A DNA stretch of 64,000 bases. Source: Pandoraea horticolens. GTDB lineage: Bacteria; Pseudomonadota; Gammaproteobacteria; Burkholderiales; Burkholderiaceae. The stretch covers positions 1 to 64,000 of the forward strand of contig NZ_CABPSM010000014.1 of the NCBI RefSeq assembly GCF_902459555.1, in the 5' to 3' direction. The position numbers and the translations under genes are program-made. The first letter of the stretch is position 1; the number at the start of each line of letters is the position of its first letter. The notes below the pieces were generated by a model. The model was not told where the DNA came from. It ran no database searches and saw only the letters and a list, made by a program, of their open reading frames with translations. This document shows positions 34,464 to 41,934 of this stretch, piece after piece.

Positions 34464-35678
34464 TCACACGAGTGATCGAATGCGCCGAAGTGCCGTCTTG
34501 CGAACCGTGTCGAGGAACGTCTGGCCGATTTGCGGGGCCGGGGTGAAGGATTCAGGCAGCCATGCGCGAGGGGATTGACCTGCATGGTTGACCCGGGTCA
34601 GGTCGCCGCCATAGCGTGAAGCGATGATGAGAACGTAATGGGCGAGGTACGCGAGGTGGGCGCAATCGGCCTTTGCCGGGTCGTCGCGCAAATGCACGAC
34701 GTAGGCAAGATGGTGCATGAGTGTGTTGCCGCCCCGATCGGGCGTGTTGGGATCGGCCCCTGTCGCCAGCAGGGCTTCGGCTGCGCCACAAAGACCGTGA
34801 AGCGTGAGTAATGTGACGGACGGCATGCCTTCGCGGTCCGGTTGCATCAGGTCTGCGCCTCGCCGCTTGAGTAGTCGTGCGAGCTGACGTAGCGAGTCGT
34901 GCGGGGCCAGCGGATCGTGACCGGCTACGTAAAGGCGAAGCGCTTGCGCTCTCATGGCGACGACCGTCAACGGCATGCCACGGCTGTTGGTCTGCTCCGG
35001 TTTGGCGCCGAGTTCGAGCAATCGGCGCAGCCATTGCGGTGCGATCTGGCTGCACAGATGCGCCAGTGGATTTCGGGGCATCGTGTCGCTCGGATTCAAT
35101 GGCGGCGCGTCCGTTCGGTCGCGGCCGCACGCGACCAGCACACGGAGGATTCTGTCGATGCGTGAACGGTCTTCCGCGATAGTTTCGCTGAAGATATCCG
35201 ATCCGTCGAACACGTTCAGATAGCTCGCGGGTGCTGCGGCGTACTCTAGCCAGAGTTTCAGCCCCTCGTTGCTTCGCAATAGCGCGGCGTCTTCGGCGAG
35301 CAACTGATGGGCGCGCGTTGGGGCCAGAAAGATGCCGGCATCGGACAATCGATCCAACGAACGATCTTCTTCCTTTGTCGTGAGCAGCGTCACCATTTCA
35401 CCGAACAGCGGCCCGTTTGGCGAGGCGCGCTCGCAGATCGCTCGCAACTCACGGCTCGCATAGGTCTGCGCATTGACCAGTGCATGCCAGATATCTTGCG
35501 GGCGATAGAGGCGGGAATTCTGGGCGTCGAGCAATTGGGGCAGTGACATCGCCTCCAAAGGAGCGGTGTGCGTGCGGTAGGCGCGGCGACCCAGGTCCGT
35601 CCCGGTGGGGGCGAGGCGGAGTGATAGGCGCTCGGAGGTACTTGCTACGGGAGACAGGGCGGGGGTTGAGCCGAGCAT
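34464..35678 (-). CDS. Ankyrin-repeat-like protein, single-module paralogue
   Basis: 404 residues from the ATG at 35678 (MLGSTPALSP). This start was chosen because it places 43 residues before MSLPQLLDAQN, just as in the downstream paralogue; the frame stays open to 35783 with no better ribosome binding site. It shares the conserved N-terminal region (RLSDAGIFLAPTRAHQLL, GLKLWLEYAAAPASY) and one copy of the module (GHDPLAPHDSLRQLARLL, RGADLMQPDREGMP, CGAAEALLATGADPN, GNTLMHHLAY). The paralogues lie 136 bases apart, head to tail, and probably arose by duplication. Secreted-effector or protein-binding roles are possible, but no secretion genes are nearby. Confidence 0.75.
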   Translation of the reverse strand: MLGSTPALSPVASTSERLSLRLAPTGTDLGRRAYRTHTAPLEAMSLPQLLDAQNSRLYRPQDIWHALVNAQTYASRELRAICERASPNGPLFGEMVTLLTTKEEDRSLDRLSDAGIFLAPTRAHQLLAEDAALLRSNEGLKLWLEYAAAPASYLNVFDGSDIFSETIAEDRSRIDRILRVLVACGRDRTDAPPLNPSDTMPRNPLAHLCSQIAPQWLRRLLELGAKPEQTNSRGMPLTVVAMRAQALRLYVAGHDPLAPHDSLRQLARLLKRRGADLMQPDREGMPSVTLLTLHGLCGAAEALLATGADPNTPDRGGNTLMHHLAYVVHLRDDPAKADCAHLAYLAHYVLIIASRYGGDLTRVNHAGQSPRAWLPESFTPAPQIGQTFLDTVRKTALRRIRSLV

Positions 35679-35843
35679 AGGCGTTGGAGGTGTCGGGTGC
35701 GTGCGGTAGGGAAGGCGCATGGTTACCCAGATACTTCGAGCCGGTTTTGGTATTCGCACATGGAGGTTCTCGAAGGCGGGCATGCCGGTGCGGGCCGACG
35801 GGGAATTACAATGCGGTATTCATGAGTGACTGCCCCATTTCGT

Positions 35844-36512
35844 ATGCCGGAGAAAACCTTCCCAGTGACTGATGCCACGCCTCAATCGTTGCCACGTCAG
35901 GACCATGAGGCCGTGATTGCGGCGACGCGCCATTGGCTCACGCGCGCGGTGATCGGGCTGAATCTCTGCCCGTTCGCGAAGGCGGTGCACGTCAAGGATC
36001 AGATTCGCTATGCCGTGAGCGCGGCCAGCGATATGGAAGGCGCGTTGCTTGATCTGGAGCGCGAGTTGCGGCGGCTGGCCGAGGCCGATCCGCAAGCCGT
36101 CGACACCACACTACTGATCTTGCCGCATGCGTTGCTCGATTTTCACGAGTACAACGACGCCCTGTTTTTCGCAGAGCGCATGCTCAAGCAGTTGCATCTC
36201 GAAGGCGAGTTACAGATTGCGAGCTTTCACCCGGAATACCAATTTGAAGGCACGGCGCCAGACGACGTGGAGAACTACACGAACCGCTCGCCCTATCCGA
36301 TTCTGCATTTGCTGCGTGAGTCGAGCCTCGATCGCGCGGTGGAGGCGTTTCCGGAAGCCGAGACGATCTTTGAACGTAACGAGGCGCTGATGCGCAAGAT
36401 GGGCGTGGCGGGTTATCACGCCTGGATGGCGCAGCCTGCGGCAGATGACGAGGGGGCGAACGACAACGCCGTGGATGGCGCGGACGAGGCGCGAGGCCGG
36501 GCAGGGGAGTGA
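35844..36512 (+). CDS. DUF1415 family protein
   Basis: 222 residues from ATG 35844 (MPEKTFPVTDATPQS); GTG codons at 35826 and 35865 are alternatives, and none has a strong ribosome binding site. The core AATRHWLTRAVIGLNLCPFAKAV and later FHPEYQFEGTAPDDVENYTNRSPYPILHLLRESS are characteristic of DUF1415, small cytoplasmic proteins of unknown function. The Cys in LCPFA is conserved in the family as I recall. The C-terminal 30 residues are acidic and probably disordered. Divergent from the ankyrin-like gene. Confidence 0.88.
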   Translation: MPEKTFPVTDATPQSLPRQDHEAVIAATRHWLTRAVIGLNLCPFAKAVHVKDQIRYAVSAASDMEGALLDLERELRRLAEADPQAVDTTLLILPHALLDFHEYNDALFFAERMLKQLHLEGELQIASFHPEYQFEGTAPDDVENYTNRSPYPILHLLRESSLDRAVEAFPEAETIFERNEALMRKMGVAGYHAWMAQPAADDEGANDNAVDGADEARGRAGE

Positions 36513-36531
36513 GACGATGCCAGGCCAAAAC

Positions 36532-36569
36532 AAAAAAAGCCGCACGACATTATTCGGGCGGCTTTTTTG
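36532..36569. terminator. Intrinsic terminator after the DUF1415 gene
   Basis: AAAAAAAGCCGC pairs with GCGGCTTTTTT around a 14-base loop, with A and T runs on either side, so it can work in both directions. It separates DUF1415 from the decayed mobile region. Confidence 0.85.
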
Positions 36570-36581
36570 TTGACGGCTAAC

Positions 36582-36900
36582 CTACCGCACCAATCGCGGT
36601 TTCTCGCCTCGCTTCGACGTGTGAAGGATAACGCGAGGACCCATCAACCTATCCGTTGCCACCATCGCTTCCGCGAACGTCTCGAAGTCAATGGTGTGCT
36701 CAGGGTCGGACACATGGGCACGCCTGATGTCTCCCGCCGCCTCGTCCCAGAGCTACATCGCCGAGCGGGTGGCGACGGGACGCCGCGGTCCGAAGCGTGA
36801 GGTTCTGCGCGAAGGCGTGCGGCTCGTTCAGGATCGTGAGGCCCTGCTTGTTGCGCTTCTCCGCGCGACGTAGAGCATCCAGCACTTCAACGACTTCCAA
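36582..36900 (-). pseudogene. Frameshifted remnant of a phage/island hypothetical gene
   Basis: Read on the minus strand, residues EVVEVLDALRRAEKRNKQGL and LNEPHAFAQNLTLR lie in one frame. The sequence then continues in a second frame as FGPRRPVATRSAM, a TAG, LWDEAAGDIRRAHVSDPEHT, FETFAEAMVATDRLMGP, ending at the TAG at 36582-36584. Both parts read like one real helical protein broken by a frameshift and an internal stop. The 5' end also seems truncated where it meets the integrase fragment. I do not recognise the family; position beside an integrase fragment and tRNA suggests an integrated element. Confidence 0.6.
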
Positions 36901-36943
36901 CGCCGCAATCGGCCGGCCACGCGTCGTTCACGGGAATGCGCAA

Positions 36944-37024
36944 CTACATGCCATTGGCGTTGGCAAGTCGATACGTTTTATGTTCTGGTTTCGCTGTGCG
37001 AACTTCGGCGTCCGTAAGTGCCAT
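36944..37024 (-). pseudogene. N-terminal fragment of a P4-type tyrosine integrase
   Basis: 26 residues from ATG 37024: MALTDAEVRTAKPEHKTYRL, then ANANGM and a TAG. This matches the very conserved N-terminus of P4-family integrases (MALTDxxVRxAKPxxKxYRLxDxxGLYL); the stop falls where a Tyr codon is expected (TAC to TAG) and the sequence after it no longer resembles an integrase, so the rest has been deleted. Short G-rich repeats (GGGGGCAT) just upstream are typical of regions before such int genes. Same strand as the tRNA-Thr whose 3' end lies 185 bases away, the classic arrangement for integration. Confidence 0.75.
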
Positions 37025-37141
37025 GATTGCGACGCCATGCCTGTTGAGGGCATCGGTCGCGGGAGTCGCGGTTATGCCCCCCAAAATGCCCCCGGATTGG
37101 TCGAGATTAGGGGACATTGCATGGCACCTCGCGAGAAAACA

Positions 37142-37177
37142 AAAAACCCGCAAAGCTAATGCTTATGCGGGTTTTTA
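37142..37177 (-). terminator. Terminator of the tRNA-Thr transcript
   Basis: An 11-bp stem (AAAAACCCGCA with TGCGGGTTTTT) and a loop containing AGCTAATGCTT, followed on the minus strand by TTTTTTGTTTT. Just downstream of the tRNA 3' end. Confidence 0.88.
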
Positions 37178-37208
37178 GGACTTCGTCATACCCAACGATT
37201 TAAGTCGC

Positions 37209-37284
37209 TGGTGCCGGAGAGAGGAATCGAACCCCCGACCTTCTCATTACGAATGAGCTGCTCTACCGACTGAGCTACTCCGGC
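37209..37284 (-). tRNA. tRNA-Thr(CGU)
   Basis: 76 nt with encoded CCA. Acceptor GCCGGAG pairs with CTCCGGC; D-arm GCTC/GAGC; anticodon loop TTCGTAA with anticodon CGU (decodes ACG); T-arm GGGGG TTCGATT CCTCT. One G-A mismatch occurs at the top of the anticodon stem (27-43). The 3' end faces the integrase remnant. Confidence 0.96.
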
Positions 37285-37300
37285 GCTGCGAAGAAGTGAG

Positions 37301-37328
37301 ATAATAGCAGAATTTTCACGTTTGTCAC
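37301..37328 (-). promoter_or_regulatory. Sigma-70-type promoter of tRNA-Thr
   Basis: On the minus strand: -35 GTGACA, 16-base spacer, -10 TATTAT, about 17 bases before the tRNA 5' end. Good match to consensus and correctly placed. Confidence 0.7.
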
Positions 37329-37449
37329 GAATTTTTTCAAAGATTTTTTGCTGTCTATGCGTGAGTTACGCGTAAATCCTTGAAATTGCAGAAATCCTGC
37401 GCTTTCGTTGTCGCGACGTATTCGCCGGCACGACGACGTTCTCGTGATC

Positions 37450-38463
37450 TTACTTCGCGCTGTCTTCTCGATGATAGGCAGTCACACGGTCGACTTCGTT
37501 CTTCGAACCGAGGAACACGGCCACCCGCTCGTGCAGCTTCTGCGGCTGGACATCCAGAATGCGCTGCATGCCGTTCGTTGCCGCGCCGCCCGCCTGTTCC
37601 ACCAGAAGGCTCATCGGGTTGGCTTCATACATGATGCGCAGCTTGCCCGGCTTGTCCGGATCGCGCTTGTCGGCCGGGTACATGAACACGCCGCCGCGCG
37701 TGAGAATGCGATGCACGTCCGCCACCATCGAGGCGATCCAGCGCATGTTGAAGTCCTTGCCGCGCACGCCTTCCTTGCCTTGCAGCAGCTCGCTGACATA
37801 GCGTTGCACCGGCGGATACCAATGCCGCTCGTTCGACATGTTGATCGCGAACTCCTTCGTGTCCTCCGGGATGCGCATGCCTTCCTGCGTGAGCACCCAC
37901 GAACCCATTTCGCGATCGAGCGTGAAGCAGTTCACGCCATGCCCCGTCGTGAGCACCAGCACCGTTTGCGGACCATACACCGCATAACCGGCCGCGACCT
38001 GTTGCGTGCCCGGTTGCAGGAAGTCCTTCTCCGTGGGGTCCGTCACGCCTTCCGGGCAACGCAGCACCGAGAAGATCGTGCCGATCGACACGTTCACGTC
38101 AATGTTCGACGAACCGTCGAGCGGATCGAACATCAACAGATATTCGCCCTGGGGATAGCGGTTCGGAATGTGGAAGACGTCTTCCATCTCTTCAGACGCC
38201 ATGGCCGCCAGATGCCCCCCCCATTCGTTCGCTTCGAGCATGATCTCGTTGGAGATCACGTCAAGCTTCTTCTGGACTTCCCCCTGCACGTTCTCACTGC
38301 CCGCACTGCCCAGCACGCCACCCAGCGCCCCCTTGGACACGGCATGGCTGATCGACTTGCACGCGCGAGCAACAACTTCGATCAGCAGGCGCAGCTCGGC
38401 AGGAATGTTGTTGAACTCTCGCTGCTGTTCGATGAGATATTGGGTAAGGGTCTTGCGCCGCAT
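37450..38463 (-). CDS. fbp: Fructose-1,6-bisphosphatase class I
   Basis: 337 residues, GGAGG before the ATG. Substrate and metal motifs are intact: ASEEMEDV, the [13 protein letters not shown] motif near 113-125, and [20 protein letters not shown] followed by LLVEQAGG. Length is normal. It hydrolyses fructose-1,6-bisphosphate in gluconeogenesis (cytoplasm). Stands alone on the minus strand; the next gene upstream is pyrB, 153 bases away with an inverted repeat in between. Confidence 0.97.
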   Translation of the reverse strand: MRRKTLTQYLIEQQREFNNIPAELRLLIEVVARACKSISHAVSKGALGGVLGSAGSENVQGEVQKKLDVISNEIMLEANEWGGHLAAMASEEMEDVFHIPNRYPQGEYLLMFDPLDGSSNIDVNVSIGTIFSVLRCPEGVTDPTEKDFLQPGTQQVAAGYAVYGPQTVLVLTTGHGVNCFTLDREMGSWVLTQEGMRIPEDTKEFAINMSNERHWYPPVQRYVSELLQGKEGVRGKDFNMRWIASMVADVHRILTRGGVFMYPADKRDPDKPGKLRIMYEANPMSLLVEQAGGAATNGMQRILDVQPQKLHERVAVFLGSKNEVDRVTAYHREDSAK

Positions 38464-38530
38464 GTGGGCCTCCGGGAAAGCAAAAAAAGCGTACCGATTC
38501 GATTTGGTCGCAATTTTACTCGTAATGGCA

Positions 38531-38563
38531 CGCTGCCCCCGCGAAAAATCCCTGGGGGCAGCG
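38531..38563. other. Inverted repeat between pyrB and fbp
   Basis: Perfect 10-bp arms CGCTGCCCCC / GGGGGCAGCG with a 13-base A-rich loop and no T run. Could be a factor-assisted terminator for pyrB or a leader hairpin for fbp. Confidence 0.5.
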
Positions 38564-38615
38564 CAATTTCAGGTGTGGCTGAGGTAGGTCTCGGTGTTTT
38601 CCGAGAGATAGCCGG

Positions 38616-39899
38616 TCAGTCGAGACCGTCGAACAGCGCGTCGTCCGGACCGATGTGCGACGGTGCGCGCCAAGTGGCGTCGCGCATGCTGTGCTGCACC
38701 TGCTTGTCCACGCCCAGCAGAATCGAGAAGATCGCCATGCGTACTGGAATGCCATTGTCCGTCTGGCGGAAGATGGCCAGTCGCGGGTCGTGATTCAGAT
38801 CCGTCGACAGATCGTTGGCGCCCGGCCGACTGTCTCGCGGCAGCGGATGCATGATGATCGTGCGCGCGTCGCAATACTGATTGATGAGCGCTTCGTTGAT
38901 CTGGAAGTCCGGCGTATAACCTTCGATGGCTTCGTCGGCAAAACGCTCTTTCTGAATGCGCGTGGCGTAGACCACATCGGCACCGGCCAGATCGGCAAGC
39001 GAGTTGCTCTGCACGATCACGTGACCGTTCTGCGAGATCTGGTCGAGAATGTACGTCGGCATTTCGAGCGACGGCGGCGAGATCAACGTGAACTTCAGGC
39101 CGCGATACAACGCAAGCAGTTTGATGAGCGAGTGCACCGTGCGGCCGTAGCGCAGATCGCCAACCATCGCGACGTGGGCGCCGTCGACCAGTTTGCCCAG
39201 CCGGGAGAACTCGCGGCCGATGGTGTACAGGTCGAGAATCGCCTGGCTCGGGTGCTCACCCGGACCGTCGCCGCCGTTGATGACGGGAATGTTCGTGGCG
39301 CGCGCGAATTCCGCGACAGAGCCCTTTTCCGGGTGGCGCACGACGAGCGCGTCGACGTAACCGCTCATCACGCGGCTCGTGTCGTAGATCGATTCGCCCT
39401 TGGCCATCGACGAGAACGTGAAGCCGGTGGTGTCGCACACCGAACCGCCAAGACGGCAGAAGGCGGCGCCGAAGCTCACGCGGGTCCGGGTGCTGGCTTC
39501 GAAGAACAGATTGCCGAGCACGGCGCCTTCGAGCACGCGCGAGATCTTCTGGCGGCGAGCGATCGGTTGCATGATATCGGCGATGTGGAACAGCTCTTCG
39601 AGCGAGTCGCGCGAGAACTGGTCGACCGAGATCAGATGCGGCTTGCCGTCGAGGCCCATGCGTTCGCGCAACGGTTTGTGTGCGCTTTGCGTAGATTCTG
39701 CGGACGGTGCTTCGCGACCGAGGATTTCACCGACGAATTTCTCCACGATGCTCGGCATCGTGCGATATTCGCTCGAATCTTCAGGTAGCAGCCAGGTGTC
39801 AAGGGCGCGCCGGCGAACGCCGATGCGCTCGGCGAAGCTGTCGCGGGTCATGTTCAGGCGGCGCATCGCGTCGCGCAGGAAAGTCTGCTGTGCACTCAT
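38616..39899 (-). CDS. pyrB: Aspartate carbamoyltransferase with an N-terminal HTH-like extension
   Basis: 427 residues from ATG 39899; the usual catalytic chain is about 310. Residues about 90-427 are a complete ATCase: ASTRTRVSF with STRTR at 136-140, GDLRYGRTVHS, and MHPLPRDSRPG. Residues 1-60 (FLRDAMRRLNMTRDSFAERI, then GVRRRALDTWLLPE) look like an XRE-type helix-turn-helix, joined by a linker rich in Glu/Ser. The enzyme makes carbamoyl-aspartate for pyrimidine synthesis. The extension could bind DNA, another protein or an allosteric ligand; its function is unknown to me. No clear ribosome binding site. A longer frame to 39965 is possible but unlikely. Confidence 0.93.
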   Translation of the reverse strand: MSAQQTFLRDAMRRLNMTRDSFAERIGVRRRALDTWLLPEDSSEYRTMPSIVEKFVGEILGREAPSAESTQSAHKPLRERMGLDGKPHLISVDQFSRDSLEELFHIADIMQPIARRQKISRVLEGAVLGNLFFEASTRTRVSFGAAFCRLGGSVCDTTGFTFSSMAKGESIYDTSRVMSGYVDALVVRHPEKGSVAEFARATNIPVINGGDGPGEHPSQAILDLYTIGREFSRLGKLVDGAHVAMVGDLRYGRTVHSLIKLLALYRGLKFTLISPPSLEMPTYILDQISQNGHVIVQSNSLADLAGADVVYATRIQKERFADEAIEGYTPDFQINEALINQYCDARTIIMHPLPRDSRPGANDLSTDLNHDPRLAIFRQTDNGIPVRMAIFSILLGVDKQVQHSMRDATWRAPSHIGPDDALFDGLD

Positions 39900-40034
39900 G
39901 GTCGGGTCGGCAGGGCTGTGTACGCGATGCGTATAATAGGCGTCGATTCGTTGTTTGTCCAGCAAAAGACGTGCCCCGCGTGGGGCCGCGCCAGCCGGGC
40001 GTTTCCGGCATTTCCGGTGTATTGCCGTACGGGT

Positions 40035-40940
40035 ATGGAAAACCTTCTCCGCAAGCTAGATCTCACCTCTTTGCGCCTTTTCGTGGCCGTGTGCCAGGAG
40101 CGGAGCATGGCGCGTGCCGCCGAGCGTGAATTCATCGCGCCCTCGGCCATCAGCCGGCGCATTGCCGACATCGAGGCGATCGTCGGACTCCCCCTTATTC
40201 AGCGTCATCAGCGCGGTATCACCGTCACGCCGGTCGGCGAGACGGTGCGTCGCTACGCCGAACGCATTCTCGGCACCATCGAATCGTTGGGCGCAGAGTT
40301 GTCTCAGTTCCACGAAGGCGCGCGCGGCAGCGTGCGCATGGCGGCGAACCTGTCGGCCATCGTCCAGTTCCTGCCGGAGGATCTCGCCGCCTTTGGCCGC
40401 GTGTTTTCCGCTGTGGACGTCGAACTCGACGAACAGCACAGCAATGAAGTGCTTCAGCGCGTGAGCGAGCGGGCGGTGGATGTGGGTATCTGTAACGCCG
40501 TTGAGGGGATCGAGGCTTTCACGATGGTGCCGTACCGGCGCGACCGGCTTGCCGTGATTTTGCCCGTCGGTCATCCGCTGGCGGCGCGTACGGGTGAGAT
40601 CCCGTTCTCTGCATGTGTCGGCGAGACGCTGGTGGGCCTTCAGGGAAACAGCGCGCTTACGCAGTTGCTGCGCCAGCAGGCGAGTGCGGTGGGGGCGTCG
40701 CTGCGGATCAAGATTCGCGTGTCCAGTCTGGACGCACTGTGCCGCATGGCGCACGCGGGTCTCGGCATTGCCATCGCGCCCGAGCAAGTCGGCCAGTTAT
40801 ATGTCGGCAAGCTCGACGTGGTTGTGCGCCCGCTGACGGACGAATGGGCGCATCGCCAGCTCTGGCTCGTGTTCCCGTCACGTGAGCAATTGAGTGCCAC
40901 GGCGTCGGCGGTCGTGAATTTCCTGGCGCAGAAGGAATGA
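40035..40940 (+). CDS. LysR-family transcriptional regulator
   Basis: 301 residues from ATG 40035. HTH at about 5-65 (LDLTSLRLFVAVCQERSMAR, SAISRRIADIEAIVGLPLIQRHQRG), then an effector domain with AHAGLGIAIAPEQVGQL. Divergent from pyrB, with a TATAAT at 39932-39937 in the shared spacer. Target is unknown; pyrB is the nearest candidate but nothing proves it. The longer frame from 39918 has no support. Confidence 0.92.
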   Translation: MENLLRKLDLTSLRLFVAVCQERSMARAAEREFIAPSAISRRIADIEAIVGLPLIQRHQRGITVTPVGETVRRYAERILGTIESLGAELSQFHEGARGSVRMAANLSAIVQFLPEDLAAFGRVFSAVDVELDEQHSNEVLQRVSERAVDVGICNAVEGIEAFTMVPYRRDRLAVILPVGHPLAARTGEIPFSACVGETLVGLQGNSALTQLLRQQASAVGASLRIKIRVSSLDALCRMAHAGLGIAIAPEQVGQLYVGKLDVVVRPLTDEWAHRQLWLVFPSREQLSATASAVVNFLAQKE

Positions 40941-41044
40941 TCCGGCGCTGAAATGCCCGGTTCGCCTATCCGCAACCTGCCGCTCCCCGAAAAAGCTGCT
41001 TGATACTCGAGGAGCGGCAAGGCGTTGCCGTTAGCGATGCTGCT

Positions 41045-41248
41045 TCAAACGCGTGGCACGAGCGATCTGATGCGTGCAGCGAACGCCTCGGGCTCGGCCA
41101 GTTTGATCACGTCATCCGGTACGTCGACGATATGCGCCTGCTGATCGGGACCAGCAGCGATTCCGGCCACTTGACCGCGTCTGCCGCCGTCACTCTGCTG
41201 CGCAGCGACAAGCTCCCCTTGCTTGTTGACGATGACGATCATTTTCAT
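41045..41248 (-). CDS. Small hypothetical protein, second gene of a two-gene operon
   Basis: 67 residues. MKMIVIVNKQGELVAAQQSD begins with a strand-like hydrophobic segment; HIVDVPDDVIKLAEPEAFAARIRSLV ends in a helix. No signal peptide, Cys or catalytic motif. Its start overlaps the stop of the 87-residue gene by four bases (41245-41248), so the two are almost certainly translationally coupled. I do not recognise the family. The 104 bases from 40941 hold only an imperfect terminator-like repeat. Confidence 0.65.
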   Translation of the reverse strand: MKMIVIVNKQGELVAAQQSDGGRRGQVAGIAAGPDQQAHIVDVPDDVIKLAEPEAFAARIRSLVPRV

Positions 41249-41508
41249 ACCACCCCCCCACCTTGCAAGTTATGCCAGGCACCGCCCGGCCCAAGATTCG
41301 TGATAGTGACGTAGTACGTCGTATGGCCGTTGTTGTCCTTCTCCTTGCGCTGATTGTCGGCGCGATGAACACCCCCGGAATTCGGCGTTTTGACGTCGGC
41401 GCTTGCAAACTGCGTGCCGAAGTCTTCACCGCCGTTGCGGACATACCACCAGTAAGCAGACTGGTTGGGGTTTAGGAATGTCAGCGGCCCTACATTGTTG
41501 AACGCCAT
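41245..41508 (-). CDS. Small hypothetical protein, beta-rich, first gene of a two-gene operon
   Basis: 87 residues from ATG 41508, with AGAGGAGA 7-8 bases upstream, a strong site. The sequence is aromatic and Gly/Asn-rich with alternating strands: NPNQSAYWWYVRNGGEDFGT, QFASADVKTP, then TTYYVTITNLGPGGAWHNLQ and GGG at the end. This pattern suggests a compact beta-sandwich or lectin-like fold, but I cannot name a family. No signal peptide, membrane helix or Cys. The frame remains open far upstream across the aconitase gene by chance; the real gene is the short one. Confidence 0.7.
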   Translation of the reverse strand: MAFNNVGPLTFLNPNQSAYWWYVRNGGEDFGTQFASADVKTPNSGGVHRADNQRKEKDNNGHTTYYVTITNLGPGGAWHNLQGGGVV

Positions 41509-41934
41509 GGCACTTCTCCTCTGGAAATGACGCGTAATCGCCGCTAGCGGGCAGCGTACGCGCCGAGATGGAGGCAACCACATACGCAATGCGAATCTGT
41601 TACCCCCCGTGGTCGGCAGGTAGTCCGCATGTCGCACGTACGTCATCGGCATTCGATTGCCCTCACCGATGACGTCCTTGCAATTTAGTTGTCCCAACGT
41701 GCCCTGTTGTGGGGCGCGTGGCCGTTTCCCGGTGGCATGCGCGTTCGCGCGATTTGTAACATCGATATTTAGGAATTTTCCCAAAATACGTTGGGTGCGT
41801 TGGATCGGGGCGTATGACTGGCAGGCATGGATTGGTTCGCGACAGCCATCGCAATCTGTCACGGCGACCTTGCTCAGACGGCACGACGGGGCCGAGTGTC
41901 CACGGCTATGCTCTTCGCGAGGAGGTTCCCTCGC
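41509..41934. other. Divergent intergenic region before the aconitase-family gene
   Basis: About 425 bases between divergent genes, presumably carrying both promoters. Around 41755-41795 it is AT-rich. I see no RNA gene or clear operator; reading frames here are shadows or upstream extensions. Confidence 0.4.

Noticed and set aside
40978-41019. TGCCGCTCC/GGAGCGGCA inverted repeat after the LysR gene as terminator
   Set aside because: Long loop and no T run on either strand; not a convincing intrinsic terminator.
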